Below are positions 16,716 through 26,139 of a stretch of 64,000 bases of DNA, in pieces. The stretch lies in NCBI RefSeq assembly GCF_030580915.1, contig NZ_JAUQTA010000001.1, positions 620,001 through 684,000 on the forward strand. Direction: 5' to 3'. A program made the translations under genes and the position numbers. The notes beneath the pieces are model-generated. The model had not been told where the DNA came from. It did not search any database and saw nothing but the letters and a program-made list of their open reading frames with translations. The first letter of the stretch is position 1. Each line of letters starts with the position of its first letter. This DNA comes from Nocardioides jiangxiensis (GTDB taxonomy: Bacteria; Actinomycetota; Actinomycetes; Propionibacteriales; Nocardioidaceae).

Positions 16716-19288
16716 GCACCGTCCCCCGCATGCTCGACGCGGTCCGGTCGGTGAAGGTCAAGCTCGGCCTGCTGATCCTGGCCAGCGTCGTCGTCGCCAT
16801 CCTCGTCGTCTCGCTGGGCCGCGACGCGGGGGTCGCCGCCTGGGTGAGCGTGCCCGTCACGCTCGCGCTGGCACTCGGCGTGACCCAGCTGCTCGCGGTG
16901 GGGATGACCTCCCCGCTGCGCGAGATGACCGAGGCGGCGCGACGCATGGCGACCGGCGACTACTCGGCACGGGTCACGGCCACCTCGAACGACGAGGTGG
17001 GCCAGCTGGCGCGGGCGTTCAACCGGATGAGCGCCGACCTGGCCGCCGTCGACCGCCAGCGTCGCGACCTGGTCGCCAACGTCAGCCACGAGCTCCGCAC
17101 GCCACTGGCCGCCCTGACCGCCCTGCTGGAGAACCTCGCCGACGGCGTCTCCCCGGCCACACCCGACGCGCTGCAGGCGGCACTGGCGCAGGCCGAGCGC
17201 CTCTCCACCCTCGCCGGCGACCTGCTCGACCTGGCCCGCGTCGACGCTGGCAAGGCACCGCTCGCCGTTGCCGCGGTCCGCGTCGAGGAGCTGCTCGACG
17301 AGGTCGCTGCCGAGGTCCAGGACGCCACAGCCGGCACCGGCCGCGCTGTCACCCTCAGCGTCGCGGCACCCGACGACCTCGTCGTGGACGCCGACCCCGC
17401 GCGCCTGCGCCAGCTCGTGACCAACCTGCTCGACAACGCCGTGCGGCACAGCCCCGTGGGCGGCGTCGTCGCCCTGTCGGCGTACGCCGTCGCGGAGGGG
17501 TGGCGGCTCGAGGTCCAGGATGCGGGTCCGGGCATCGCGCCCCCGGACCGGGAGCACGTCTTCGAGCGCTTCGGCACGCTGACCGACCCGGCCACCGCCA
17601 GCGGCGGCGGCACGGGCCTCGGCCTGGCCATCGCCCGGTGGGTGACCGACCTGCACGGCGGCTCCATCGCCTTCATCGACCCGCCGGCCGGTACCCCGGG
17701 CGCCTTGGTGCGCGTGGACCTGCCCCGCGCACCCGGCGAGCGTCCGGTCCCGCTGCCGGCCCACGTCCTCGACGCACGACCCCAGGAGGTCCCCGTGCCC
17801 ACGCCCGTCCAGGCGCCGCCGATCCCGGCCGTCCCTCCGGCCCCGACCATCGACGACCTCTTCGGCCGCTTCTGGCCCGAGGCAGGCCTTGCCCCGCAGG
17901 TCAGGGCGCTCGCAGCCGCGCTCACCGTCGGCGTGCTCGCGGCGATCGTCGTCCCGGACCGCGACTTCGGTCTCGGCACGACCCTGGTGCTGCTCGCGGC
18001 GGGCGGCTCCGTGCTCGCCTTCGCCCGGCACCGGCGTACGCCGTTCACGCTCGGGTGCGCCGCGCTCTGCGCCGCGCTCTCCCTCGTCCCGACCATCCGC
18101 GACGCCGACTGGATCGTGGTGCCGTGCCTGCTCGCGGGTGCTGCGCTCTGTGTCGCCGGCCTGACCCACGGCCGCACGCTCCCGTCGTTCGTGCTCGCGG
18201 CGGTCTCGTGGCCGCTGGCGGGCCTGCGCGGGCTTCCGCTGCTGGGCCGGACGCTCGGCGCGCTGGGAAGCGTCGGCAACGGCGCTGCGATCGCCCGCAC
18301 GGTCCTGTGGTCGCTGCTCGGCCTCGCCATCTTCGGCGTGCTCTTCGCCAGCGCCGACGCCGTGTTCGCCGAGTGGACCGACGCGCTGGTGCCCGACCTC
18401 GGCCTGGAGACGGTGGTCCCACGGATCTTCTTCGCCTTCTTCGTGTCCGGCGTCGTGCTCGCTGCGACGTACCTCGGCATCAACCCGCCCCAGGTCTCCG
18501 GGCCGGCCCCGACCGTCCGTCCCGTTGCCCACCGTTTCGAGTGGCTGGCGCCGGTCCTGCTGGTCGACGCGGTCTTCGTCGCGTTCCTGGCGGCCCAGGC
18601 CACCGTCGTCTTCGGCGGCCACGACTACCTCCGGCGCACCACCGGCCTGACATACGCCGAGTACGTGCACCAGGGGTTCGGGCAGCTCACCTTCGCGACG
18701 GTGCTCACGCTGCTCGTCGTCTGGGCTGCGGCACACAAGGCGCCGGTCGTGACGGCGTCGGACCGTGCCTGGCTGCGAGCTTCCCTCGGCCTGCTCTGCC
18801 TCGCCACCCTGGTCGTGGTGGCATCGGCCCTCTACCGGATGGGCCTCTACCAGGACGCCTACGGCTTCAGCCGCCTGCGCCTCCTCGTCGACGTCTTCGA
18901 GGGCTGGCTCGGCTTCCTCGTGGTCACGGTGATGGCCGCTGGCCTCACCCTCCGCGCCGCGTGGCTCCCGCGGACGGCGCTGCTCACCGGCGCGGGGGTG
19001 CTGCTCGGCCTCGCGCTGCTCAACCCGGACGCGTGGATCGCCCGGCACAACCTGGACCGCCTCGAGCAGAGCGGCAAGGTCGACTGGACCTACCTCCAGG
19101 GGCTCTCCGACGACGCGGTGCCGGTGTTCACCACGCTGCCCACGGCGCAGCGGGACTGCGCACTCGCGGGCCGCAGCGGCTCGGGCGATGACTGGCTGGA
19201 GTGGAACGCCGGCCGGGCGGAGGCTGACCCCGTGTTCCGGCTCGGCGGACATCCCGAGGCTTCCTGCCAGGACGACGCCCTCCGCTAG
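16712..19288 (+). CDS. Sensor histidine kinase fused to DUF4173 membrane domain
   Basis: An 858-residue fusion. Residues 1-340 form a compact sensor kinase with two membrane helices (about 18-34 and 44-64) and almost no sensor loop, HAMP (about 62-112), His126 in NVSHELRTPL, N-box TNLLDNAVRHS (Asn238/Asn242) and G2-box GGGTGLGLAIARW. A Pro-rich linker (about 340-378, repeated VP/PV) leads to residues 380-858, a DUF4173 domain with about 11-12 membrane helices. The TYAEYVHQGFGQL motif is the family hallmark. The multi-helix domain may act as the missing sensor. It lies downstream of its response regulator with a 4-bp overlap and ends at a strong hairpin. Confidence 0.85.
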
Positions 19289-19302
19289 CGCACACGCAAC
19301 GA

Positions 19303-19340
19303 CGAAGCGCCCGGCTCCCGGACGGGAGACGGGCGCTTCG
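19303..19340. terminator. Bidirectional terminator between kinase fusion and FKBP genes
   Basis: CGAAGCGCCCG (19303-19313) pairs with CGGGCGCTTCG (19330-19340), with an inner CTCCCG/CGGGAG stem. It sits between convergent genes. Confidence 0.75.
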
Positions 19341-19352
19341 TGCGCGTGCGGG

Positions 19353-19724
19353 TCAGCCGACCTTGAGCAGGTCGACGACGAAGATCAGGGTCTCGTTGGG
19401 CTTGATGACGCCGAGGTCGCGGCTGCCGTAGCCGAGGTGCGGCGGGATGACGAGCTGGCGACGGCCGCCGACCTTCATCCCCTGGACGCCCTGGTCCCAG
19501 CCGGCGATGACGCGGCCGCCACCGAGCGGGAACTGGAAGGCCGCACCGCGGTTGTAGGACGCGTCGAACTCCTCACCGGTGGACAGCGCGACGCCGACGT
19601 AGTGGACCGCGACGTTCTTGCCGGCGACGGCCTCGTCGCCGTCACCCTCGATGAGGTCGGTGATGACGAGGTCGGTGTAGGTCTGGGTGGGGTCGACGAA
19701 CTCGACCTCGGGCTTCTGGCTCAT
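19353..19724 (-). CDS. FKBP-type peptidyl-prolyl cis-trans isomerase
   Basis: A 123-residue single-domain FKBP catalysing proline isomerisation during protein folding. It shows the classic order VHYVGVALSTGEEFDASYNR, FPLGGGRVIAGWDQGVQGMK and IPPHLGYGSRDLGVIKPN, with the aromatic pocket residues in place (Tyr, Phe, Asp, Trp). No signal peptide, so cytosolic. The intergenic gap to the S4-domain gene downstream is 56 bp. The hairpin after the stop is shared with the convergent kinase gene. Confidence 0.95.
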   Translation of the reverse strand: MSQKPEVEFVDPTQTYTDLVITDLIEGDGDEAVAGKNVAVHYVGVALSTGEEFDASYNRGAAFQFPLGGGRVIAGWDQGVQGMKVGGRRQLVIPPHLGYGSRDLGVIKPNETLIFVVDLLKVG

Positions 19725-19780
19725 GGGCCCAGCCTAGACGGCGCCGGCGGGCGACCCGGGCCGGACCACCCGGGGGCACC

Positions 19781-20071
19781 TCACCAGGGCAGGTCGTCGG
19801 GGAGGTCCTCGGCGACGCCGGCGACGACCCGCGCGGCCTGACCACGCAGCTCCACGACGTCGCCGTCGACGAGCTGGCGGCCACGTCGCGTGTCGACCTC
19901 GCCGTTGACCTTCACCAGGCCTGCCGGGCAGACCTCCTTGGCCTCCGCCCCGGTGTCGATCAGGTTGGCCAGCTTGAGGAACTGCCCGAGCCGGATGACG
20001 TCCTCGCGCACCGCGACGTCGACCGGCTCCGGGCCCCTGGACGCGCCTCCGCGGCGCAGCCCGAGCCTCAT
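19781..20071 (-). CDS. S4 RNA-binding domain protein (YbcJ-like)
   Basis: A 96-residue protein made almost entirely of an S4 RNA-binding fold (about 22-85): VIRLGQFLKLANLIDTGAEA, then GLVKVNGEVDTRRGRQLVDGD. It resembles the small YbcJ/YaaA-type S4 proteins thought to bind ribosomal RNA or tRNA. The ATG at 20071 overlaps the stop of the upstream membrane-protein gene (ATGA), so the two are probably co-translated. Target RNA unknown. Confidence 0.88.
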   Translation of the reverse strand: MRLGLRRGGASRGPEPVDVAVREDVIRLGQFLKLANLIDTGAEAKEVCPAGLVKVNGEVDTRRGRQLVDGDVVELRGQAARVVAGVAEDLPDDLPW

Positions 20072-20427
20072 CCGAGCACCCACGCAGCGCCGACGACGGA
20101 CGGGACGAAGCCGAGCAGCAGCCACGGCGAGATCCACGACTTCTGGTGGATGACGCGGCCGCCGGCGATGCCGGCGACCCCGAAGGCCGCCGCGTTGGCC
20201 AGCAGCACCCACTTGCCGGGCGTCTTGTGCACCATGGTGCCGGCGATCGCGATCCAGCCGACCGCGAGCAGCATCGCGACCGTCACCACGAGCGCGGTCA
20301 TCACCCAGCGCTGGACGCGGCGCACGGACGCGTCGTCGTACGACGCCGGGCGCACCGGCAGCGCGTTGGGGTCCATCAGGTGCCGCGGACGGCGCTGCTG
20401 CGGCCGCTCGGGAAGGTTGCTGCTCAT
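20068..20427 (-). CDS. Small membrane protein of unknown function
   Basis: A 119-residue protein. It has a basic N-terminal tail (ERPQQRRPRHLMDPNALPVR) and three membrane helices, at about 43-63, 72-92 and 97-117. It is typical of short actinobacterial membrane proteins with no assigned role. It is translationally coupled to the S4-domain gene by a 4-bp overlap and follows the DUF445 gene by about 30 bp, so the three probably form one operon. Confidence 0.75.
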   Translation of the reverse strand: MSSNLPERPQQRRPRHLMDPNALPVRPASYDDASVRRVQRWVMTALVVTVAMLLAVGWIAIAGTMVHKTPGKWVLLANAAAFGVAGIAGGRVIHQKSWISPWLLLGFVPSVVGAAWVLG

Positions 20428-20456
20428 GGGGCCATTCTCCCCCAGCCCAGGGCCGC

Positions 20457-21764
20457 TCAGTGCACGAGGACCGTGAGTGCGTGGATGATCACGCCGACCA
20501 GGCCGCCGACGATGGTGCCGTTGATCCGGATGAACTGCAGGTCGCGGCCCACGTGCAGCTCGATGCGCTCGGCCGCCTCCTTGCCATCCCACTTCTCGAT
20601 GGTGTGGGTGATGACGGCGGTGAGCTCGGAGCCGTAGCGGCTGACGGCGAAGACCGCTGCGTCCGCAGCCCAGCCGTCGAGGCGGGCGCGCAGCTCGGGC
20701 TCGGCGAGCAGGCGCTTCGCGAAGGCGACGACCTCCTCCTCGAGCCGCTGGGCGAGAGGTCCCTCGGGGTCCTGCAGTGCGCCGGCCAGCGCGTTGCGGA
20801 ACGCCGTCCACAGCGAGATCGCGGTGGCGGTGAACTGCGGGTGGTCGAGCACGCGGAGCTTGAAGCTCTCGGCGCGCTGCTGGGTCGAGGCGTTGGTGAG
20901 CAGGTCGTCGCCCAGACGGGCCAGCATCGAGTCGAGTGCCTTCCGGGCCCGGTGGCGGGGGTCTTGGCGGATGTCCCCGAGCCAGCGCACGGCCTCGACG
21001 TGCAGCCGCTCGGTCACCAGCTCGTTGAGCCGCTCCGGGGCCCACCAGGGGGCACGCTCCATGAGCACGTCCGCGAACGTCTCCGGGTTGTGGACCAGCC
21101 AGCCGTGCAGCTCCTCGAGCGCGAGGTCGACGAGGCCGTGGTGCAGGTCGTCACGGACCGCCTCCGTCACGAAGGTGCCGAGGATGGGAGCGATCGGCTC
21201 CTCCCGGAAGCGCGGCACCAGTGCCATCTCCACGAGGTCGGTGATGTGGTGGTCCTGGACCTTGCCGAGGGCGATCGCGGCGACGTCCATCGTCTCGGCG
21301 ACCACCTTGCGCGCGTTGGCCCGGTCGACCGCCCAGGTGCCGACCCGGCGGCTGAGCTCGGCGGAGGTCACCCGGTCCCGGATGATCGCCTCCTGGAGGA
21401 AGTTCTCCCCCACGAACTCCTCGAGCCCCCGACCGAGCTCGTCCTTGCGCTTCGGGATCAGCGCCGTGTGCGGGATCGGCAGGCCCAGCGGGTGCCGGAA
21501 CAGGGCGGTCACGGCGAACCAGTCCGCCATCGCGCCGACCATGCTCGCCTCGGCACCGGCGTTGACGAAGCCGAGGAGGCCGTCACGTCCCAGCGTCGCG
21601 GTGTAGACGACGGCGGCGAAGACCAGCAGCGACAGCGCGACGGCGCGCATCCGCCGCAGCGCCGTGCGCCGGGCAGCATCGGCGGCGGTGTCACCGGGCG
21701 GCAGTGTCGACCGCCCGGGGGTCGAGGGGCCCGGCGCCGGCTGGCTCTGCGTCAGCGTGTCCAC
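20457..21764 (-). CDS. DUF445 family membrane-associated protein
   Basis: A 435-residue DUF445 protein. It has an N-terminal membrane helix (about 40-60) next to the family motif NAGAEASMVGAMADWFAVTALFR, split here over residues about 67-90, then HPLGLPIPHTALIPKRKDELGR. A long amphipathic helical middle and a C-terminal helix (GTIVGGLVGVIIHALTVLV) follow, probably the second membrane anchor. Family function is unknown. GTG start at 21764, 13 bp upstream of the iron-transporter ATPase stop. It leads the S4/small-membrane-protein group. Confidence 0.88.
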   Translation of the reverse strand: MDTLTQSQPAPGPSTPGRSTLPPGDTAADAARRTALRRMRAVALSLLVFAAVVYTATLGRDGLLGFVNAGAEASMVGAMADWFAVTALFRHPLGLPIPHTALIPKRKDELGRGLEEFVGENFLQEAIIRDRVTSAELSRRVGTWAVDRANARKVVAETMDVAAIALGKVQDHHITDLVEMALVPRFREEPIAPILGTFVTEAVRDDLHHGLVDLALEELHGWLVHNPETFADVLMERAPWWAPERLNELVTERLHVEAVRWLGDIRQDPRHRARKALDSMLARLGDDLLTNASTQQRAESFKLRVLDHPQFTATAISLWTAFRNALAGALQDPEGPLAQRLEEEVVAFAKRLLAEPELRARLDGWAADAAVFAVSRYGSELTAVITHTIEKWDGKEAAERIELHVGRDLQFIRINGTIVGGLVGVIIHALTVLVH

Positions 21765-21777
21765 GCGGGCGATTGTG

Positions 21778-22872
21778 TCAGGAGACCGGCGGAGCGGCCG
21801 GAGGCGCGACGACCGCGTGGTCGCCGACCATCAGGGTCGGCGTGACTCCCGCGACGACGCTCGCGTCGACGGGGGTGCCGACCGGGTAGCGGACCGCGTG
21901 CTGCTGCCACGAGCGCAGCGTGCGCCCGGAGGCCAGCCGCACGGTGTGCAGGACGAAGGCACCGTGGTACTCGACCGCGATGACGACCGGCCCCTCTCCC
22001 GTACGACGGGGCGCCGGCGTCAGCGCGACCTCGTGCGGTCGCAGGACGACCTCGACGTCCGTGTCCGCCCTGCCCCACCCGGGGACGGTGGAGACGACGC
22101 CGATCTCGCAGGTGAGCAGCGCCTTGTGGACGTGCGCCGGAAGGAAGTCCGCGTCTCCCATGAAGGACGCCACGAAGCGGGTCGCCGGCTGCTCGAAGAC
22201 CCGCTGCGGGGTGTCGGCCTGCTCGATCCGGCCGGACTGCATGACCACGACCCGGTCGCCGATCGACAGCGCCTCGGTCTGGTCGTGGGTCACGAAGACG
22301 GCCGTGGTCCCGGTGGAGCGGAGCACCCCCACCAGCTCGGCGCGGACCTGCGCACGCAGGTTCTCGTCGAGCGAGGAGAACGGCTCGTCGAGCAGCACGA
22401 CCGCGGGCCGCGGCGCCAGGGCGCGGGCCAGCGCGACGCGCTGCTGCTCACCACCGGAGAGCTCGTGCGGGTAGCGCTTGGCCTTGTCGGCCAGCCGCAC
22501 CAGCTCGAGCACCTCCTGCACGCGGGCCCGACGGTCGGCGCGCGGGAGCCCCGAGAGGCCGAAGGCGACGTTGCGCTCGACGCTGAGGTGCGGGAAGAGC
22601 GCGTGGTCCTGGAAGACCATCCCCACGCGACGGCTCTCCGGCTGCACGAAGGTGCCGGGGCCGGCCACGACCTCGTCGGCGACCAGGATCCGGCCGGCGT
22701 CGGGACGCTCGAGCCCGGCCATCAGGCGCAGCGCCGTCGACTTGCCGCAGCCGGACGGACCGATCAGCGTGACGATCTCGCCGCGCTCGACGACGAGGTC
22801 GAGCCCGACCGCTGCCTGCGTGCGGCCGTAGCTCTTGGCGACGGACTCGAAGACCAGCGCAGGAGTGCTCAT
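21778..22872 (-). CDS. Ferric iron ABC transporter, ATP-binding subunit (FbpC-like)
   Basis: Energises iron import on the cytoplasmic face. The 364-residue protein has Walker A GPSGCGKS (38-45), Q-loop MVFQDHALFPH (about 85-95), signature ELSGGEQQR (137-145), Walker B VVLLDEP (158-164) and switch His in VFVTHDQTEA. A C-terminal TOBE-like domain follows (about 240-350). The ATG at 22872 overlaps the permease stop by 4 bp. Third gene of the substrate-binding protein-permease-ATPase operon behind an IdeR-like box. Confidence 0.92.
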   Translation of the reverse strand: MSTPALVFESVAKSYGRTQAAVGLDLVVERGEIVTLIGPSGCGKSTALRLMAGLERPDAGRILVADEVVAGPGTFVQPESRRVGMVFQDHALFPHLSVERNVAFGLSGLPRADRRARVQEVLELVRLADKAKRYPHELSGGEQQRVALARALAPRPAVVLLDEPFSSLDENLRAQVRAELVGVLRSTGTTAVFVTHDQTEALSIGDRVVVMQSGRIEQADTPQRVFEQPATRFVASFMGDADFLPAHVHKALLTCEIGVVSTVPGWGRADTDVEVVLRPHEVALTPAPRRTGEGPVVIAVEYHGAFVLHTVRLASGRTLRSWQQHAVRYPVGTPVDASVVAGVTPTLMVGDHAVVAPPAAPPVS

Positions 22873-24548
22873 CGGTCCTCCTCGAGGCGTCGTCGGGCAG
22901 CACGGTCGGAGGACCACACCTGGCGGAAGAGCAGGAACACCGGGATGACCGCCAGCGCGACGATGATCAGCGCCGGCAGGGCCGCGAGGTTCCAGAGGTT
23001 CTCCGTCGCGAGAGAGTAGACCCACACCGAGACGGTGGTGAAGTCGACCGGCCGGAGCATCAGCACCAGCGGCAGCTCCTTGATGGCGTCGATCGCCACG
23101 AGCACCGCGGCGACCGCGATGCCCGGGCGCACGAGCGGGGCGTGGACCGTGCGCAGCACGCGCATCGGACGGGCACCCAGCGACAGCGCACCCTGCGTGA
23201 TCGACGCCGACAGCTTGGAGTACGACGCGTCGACGGCCTGGTAGGCCGGCCCGAGGAACCGCACGGCGTAGGCGAAGAGGATCGCGAAGACGGAGCCGGT
23301 CGCGAGCAGGCCGAGGCCGCCGGGCACGCCGAGCGCACTGACCCCGTCGTTGAGCGTCTTGAGCACGAGCAGCGTGCCGATGCCCACGACGGCGCCGGGG
23401 ACGGCGTACCCGAAGGTGGTCAGCTGGGCGCAGGCCCTGACGATCCGGCCGCCGCCGAGCCGCAGGGCGTGGCCGATCAGGAGGGCCACGACGACGCAGA
23501 CGAGGGCGGCCAGGGCGGCGATCACGAGCGAGTTGGCCAGGGCCTGCCCGAAGTCGGCGCTGAAGACGCCCTCGGCCGTCTTGTGGGTGGGCTGCAGCGC
23601 CCAGCCGAGCAGCCGGCCCACCGGCACGAAGACGGCGACGGCGAGCGCGACGGCACAGAGCAGTGACGCGAGGAGGCCGCGGACGGGGCCGAGGGGGACC
23701 GCCTGCAGCCCGGTGCCACGGCCGCCCTGCGTGAAGCGGGCACGGCCGCGGAGAAGCCGCTCCCCCACCATGACCGCCGCTGCGAAGAGCATGACCATGG
23801 AGGCGAGCTGGGTGGCCGCCGCGAAGTCGTACTTGCCCTTCCACACGATGTACGCGCCGTAGGAGACGGTCTGGACGTTGAAGTACTGCACCGTCGCGAA
23901 GTCGGTGAGCACCTCCATCATCACCAGCGCCAGGCCGGCGGCCAGCGACGGGCGCGCCAGCGGGAGCAGCACCGTGTAGAAGGCCCGGCGGCGGCTGGCC
24001 CCGAGGGTCCGCGCCGCGTCGTACGTCGCCCGGCCCTGCTCCGCGAAGGCCGCGCGCGCCATCAGGTAGACGTAGGGGTAGAGCGTCAGCGACATGACGA
24101 CGGCGCAGCCGGCGAGCGAGGCGACCGAGAACTGCACGTCCAGCCCGAGGCCGCGTAGCCACTGCTGCACCGGGCCGGCGGCGTCGAACGTCGAGAGGAA
24201 GACGAAGCCCAGGATGTACGCCGGCATCGCGAGTGGCAGGACCAGCAGCCACACGAAGACGTTGCGCAGCGGGAACGTGTAGGCCGTCACCAGCCAGGCC
24301 AGGCCGACGCCGAGCGCGAGCGAGCCGGCGCCGACCGCCGCCATCAGCGCCAGGGTGGTGACCACCATGTGCGGGAGCTGCGTCGGCAGGGAGTCGGGCC
24401 AGTGGGTGCTGACCTCGAGCAGGATGGCCACGACCGGTGCCGCGACGAGGAGCGCGACCGCCACGACGACCGCCGACCAGCGGGTCCGGCCGCGTGCCTG
24501 CACGCGCCGGACCCGCTGCGTCAGCGTCGGGACGAGGGTCTGGGCCAT
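22869..24548 (-). CDS. Ferric iron ABC transporter permease (FbpB-like, duplicated)
   Basis: A 559-residue inner-membrane permease with about 12 helices arranged as two homologous halves, each with a binding-protein-dependent transport EAA-type loop (TYDAARTLGASRRRAFYTVL and SKLSASITQGALSLGARPMR). Fused double-domain permeases of this type occur with Fbp/Sfu ferric transporters. A basic N-terminus (VRRVQARGRTRW) precedes the first helix. It is 7 bp downstream of the binding-protein gene and overlaps the ATPase start by 4 bp. Confidence 0.92.
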   Translation of the reverse strand: MAQTLVPTLTQRVRRVQARGRTRWSAVVVAVALLVAAPVVAILLEVSTHWPDSLPTQLPHMVVTTLALMAAVGAGSLALGVGLAWLVTAYTFPLRNVFVWLLVLPLAMPAYILGFVFLSTFDAAGPVQQWLRGLGLDVQFSVASLAGCAVVMSLTLYPYVYLMARAAFAEQGRATYDAARTLGASRRRAFYTVLLPLARPSLAAGLALVMMEVLTDFATVQYFNVQTVSYGAYIVWKGKYDFAAATQLASMVMLFAAAVMVGERLLRGRARFTQGGRGTGLQAVPLGPVRGLLASLLCAVALAVAVFVPVGRLLGWALQPTHKTAEGVFSADFGQALANSLVIAALAALVCVVVALLIGHALRLGGGRIVRACAQLTTFGYAVPGAVVGIGTLLVLKTLNDGVSALGVPGGLGLLATGSVFAILFAYAVRFLGPAYQAVDASYSKLSASITQGALSLGARPMRVLRTVHAPLVRPGIAVAAVLVAIDAIKELPLVLMLRPVDFTTVSVWVYSLATENLWNLAALPALIIVALAVIPVFLLFRQVWSSDRAARRRLEEDR

Positions 24549-24555
24549 CAGGGCG

Positions 24556-25593
24556 TCAGCGGCCGTAGCCCGCGGCGTCGAGGATCTCGACGGCGGCCTT
24601 CTCCTGCCGGCCGAGCTGGTCGGCCTGCAGCGGTGCGGGCTTGAAGGAGCCGAACTGCGAGGCCTCGGCGTCCGGCTTCACGGCGGGGTTGACCGGGAAC
24701 TCGTGGTTGCCCGACGCCATGGCGGCCTGGCCGGTCTTGCCGGCCAGCCACTCGAGGAGGATCTCGGCGTCCTTCTTGTTGTCGCTGGTCTTCACGACGC
24801 CGGCGCCGGAGATGTTGACCATCGTGCCCGCACCCTGCTGCGAGGCCCAGTAGACCTTCACGTTCAGGTCCGGGTTGTCCTCGAGCTCGCCCGCCACGTA
24901 GTAGTGGTTGACCAGGGCCACGTCGCAGGTGCCGGCGTCGACGGCCTCGATGAGCAGCTTGTCGTTGGCCATGATCTGCGGCTTGTTGGCGACCCAGCCC
25001 TTGACGATCTCGGTCGTCCGGTCCTTGCCGTAGAGGTTGATCAGGTGGGCGACGAGGGCGACCTGGTAGGCCTCGCTCTCGTCACGCATGCAGAGCTTGC
25101 CCTTCCACTTCGGGTCGGCGAGTCCCGCGTAGGTCTCCTTCGCGTCGAACTCCGACGGCTTCACCTGGTCGGGGTTGTAGAGCACGGTGCGGGCGCGGGA
25201 GACGAGGCCGAACCAGCGGTTCTGGCTGTCGCGGTACTCGGCCGGGATCTCGGCGTCGAGCTTCGCGTTGTCGACCGGCTGCAGCAGGCCCTCACGAGCG
25301 GCCTCGTAGAGGTTTCCGGCGTCGACGGTGACGTAGAGGTCGGCCGGCGAGTTGGCGCCCTCGGCCTTGATGCGCTGCAGCAGCTCGGCGTTCTCTCCGC
25401 CGAGGAAGTCGACGGTGATGCCGGTCTCCTTGGTGAACTGCTTGAAGACCGCCTCGCTGCCGTAGTGGCGAGCCGAGTAGACCTGCAGGTCCGCCGGCTT
25501 CGAGCCCAGACCGAGGAAGGAGCAGCCCGAGGTGACCGAGGCCAGCGCGAGGCCGGCGGCGACGAGGGCGACAGAGCGAGGGGTACGGCGCAT
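24556..25593 (-). CDS. Ferric iron ABC transporter substrate-binding lipoprotein (FbpA/FutA-like)
   Basis: Captures ferric iron at the outer face of the membrane. The 345-residue precursor has a lipoprotein signal with lipobox VTSGC (Cys23). Features of the FbpA/FutA ferric-binding family are the LQVYSARHYGSEAVFKQF opening, WFGLVSRARTVLYNP and the late tyrosine pair VNHYYVAGE that binds metal. The ATG at 25593 has AGGA nearby upstream. An IdeR/DtxR-type box lies 11 bp before the start, fitting iron repression of the whole three-gene operon. Confidence 0.93.
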   Translation of the reverse strand: MRRTPRSVALVAAGLALASVTSGCSFLGLGSKPADLQVYSARHYGSEAVFKQFTKETGITVDFLGGENAELLQRIKAEGANSPADLYVTVDAGNLYEAAREGLLQPVDNAKLDAEIPAEYRDSQNRWFGLVSRARTVLYNPDQVKPSEFDAKETYAGLADPKWKGKLCMRDESEAYQVALVAHLINLYGKDRTTEIVKGWVANKPQIMANDKLLIEAVDAGTCDVALVNHYYVAGELEDNPDLNVKVYWASQQGAGTMVNISGAGVVKTSDNKKDAEILLEWLAGKTGQAAMASGNHEFPVNPAVKPDAEASQFGSFKPAPLQADQLGRQEKAAVEILDAAGYGR

Positions 25594-25603
25594 GCGGCCA
25601 TCC

Positions 25604-25622
25604 TAAGGTAAGCCTTACCTCC
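25604..25622 (-). promoter_or_regulatory. IdeR/DtxR-type iron box
   Basis: On the minus strand the 19-mer GGAGGTAAGGCTTACCTTA matches 17 of 19 positions of the IdeR/DtxR consensus (TWAGGTWAGSCTWACCTWA). It ends 11 bp upstream of the iron-binding lipoprotein ATG, so a bound repressor would block initiation. Confidence 0.85.
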
Positions 25623-25699
25623 GGCGGGAGTGGACTACGTCACTGCCCCCCGCGTCCTCGAAGTGGGCGCGGCCGCACCACCATGGGAGAATCCCGGCC

Positions 25700-26098
25700 A
25701 TGTCCCGCACCGTCATCACCTTCGGCACCTTCGACGTCTTCCACGTCGGCCACCTGCGCGTCATCGAGCGCGCTGCGGCTCTCGGTGACCGCCTCGTCGT
25801 CGGCGTCTCCGCCGATGCGCTCAACATGCGCAAGAAGGACCGCCTCCCGGTCTTCTCCGAGGCGGAGCGACTCGCCATCGTCGGCGCGCTGAAGCCGGTC
25901 GACGAGGTCTTCGTCGAGGAGAGCCTCGAGCTCAAGCGGGAGTACATCCTCAAGTTCGGCGCTGACGTCCTGGTCATGGGCGACGACTGGGAGGGCCGCT
26001 TCGACGAGTTCAAGGACATCTGCGAGGTCGTCTACCTGCCCCGCACCCCCGCCATCTCGACCACCGCGCTCATCGAGAAGATCTCGGCCGGCGCGTAG
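25700..26098 (+). CDS. Cytidylyltransferase, TagD-like
   Basis: A 132-residue nucleotidyltransferase of the TagD/glycerol-3-phosphate cytidylyltransferase type, which makes CDP-glycerol-like donors for polymer or lipid synthesis. The signature motifs are GTFDVFHVGHLR (HxGH type, near residues 9-20) and PRTPAISTTALI (RTxxISTT, near 115-126). The exact alcohol substrate cannot be read from the sequence. It is divergent from the iron operon, with 106 bp between, and no polymer genes are adjacent. Confidence 0.85.
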   Translation: MSRTVITFGTFDVFHVGHLRVIERAAALGDRLVVGVSADALNMRKKDRLPVFSEAERLAIVGALKPVDEVFVEESLELKREYILKFGADVLVMGDDWEGRFDEFKDICEVVYLPRTPAISTTALIEKISAGA

Positions 26099-26139
26099 TC
26101 TGACCGCCTCCTCTGCCACGACTTCCTCGGGACCCGTCC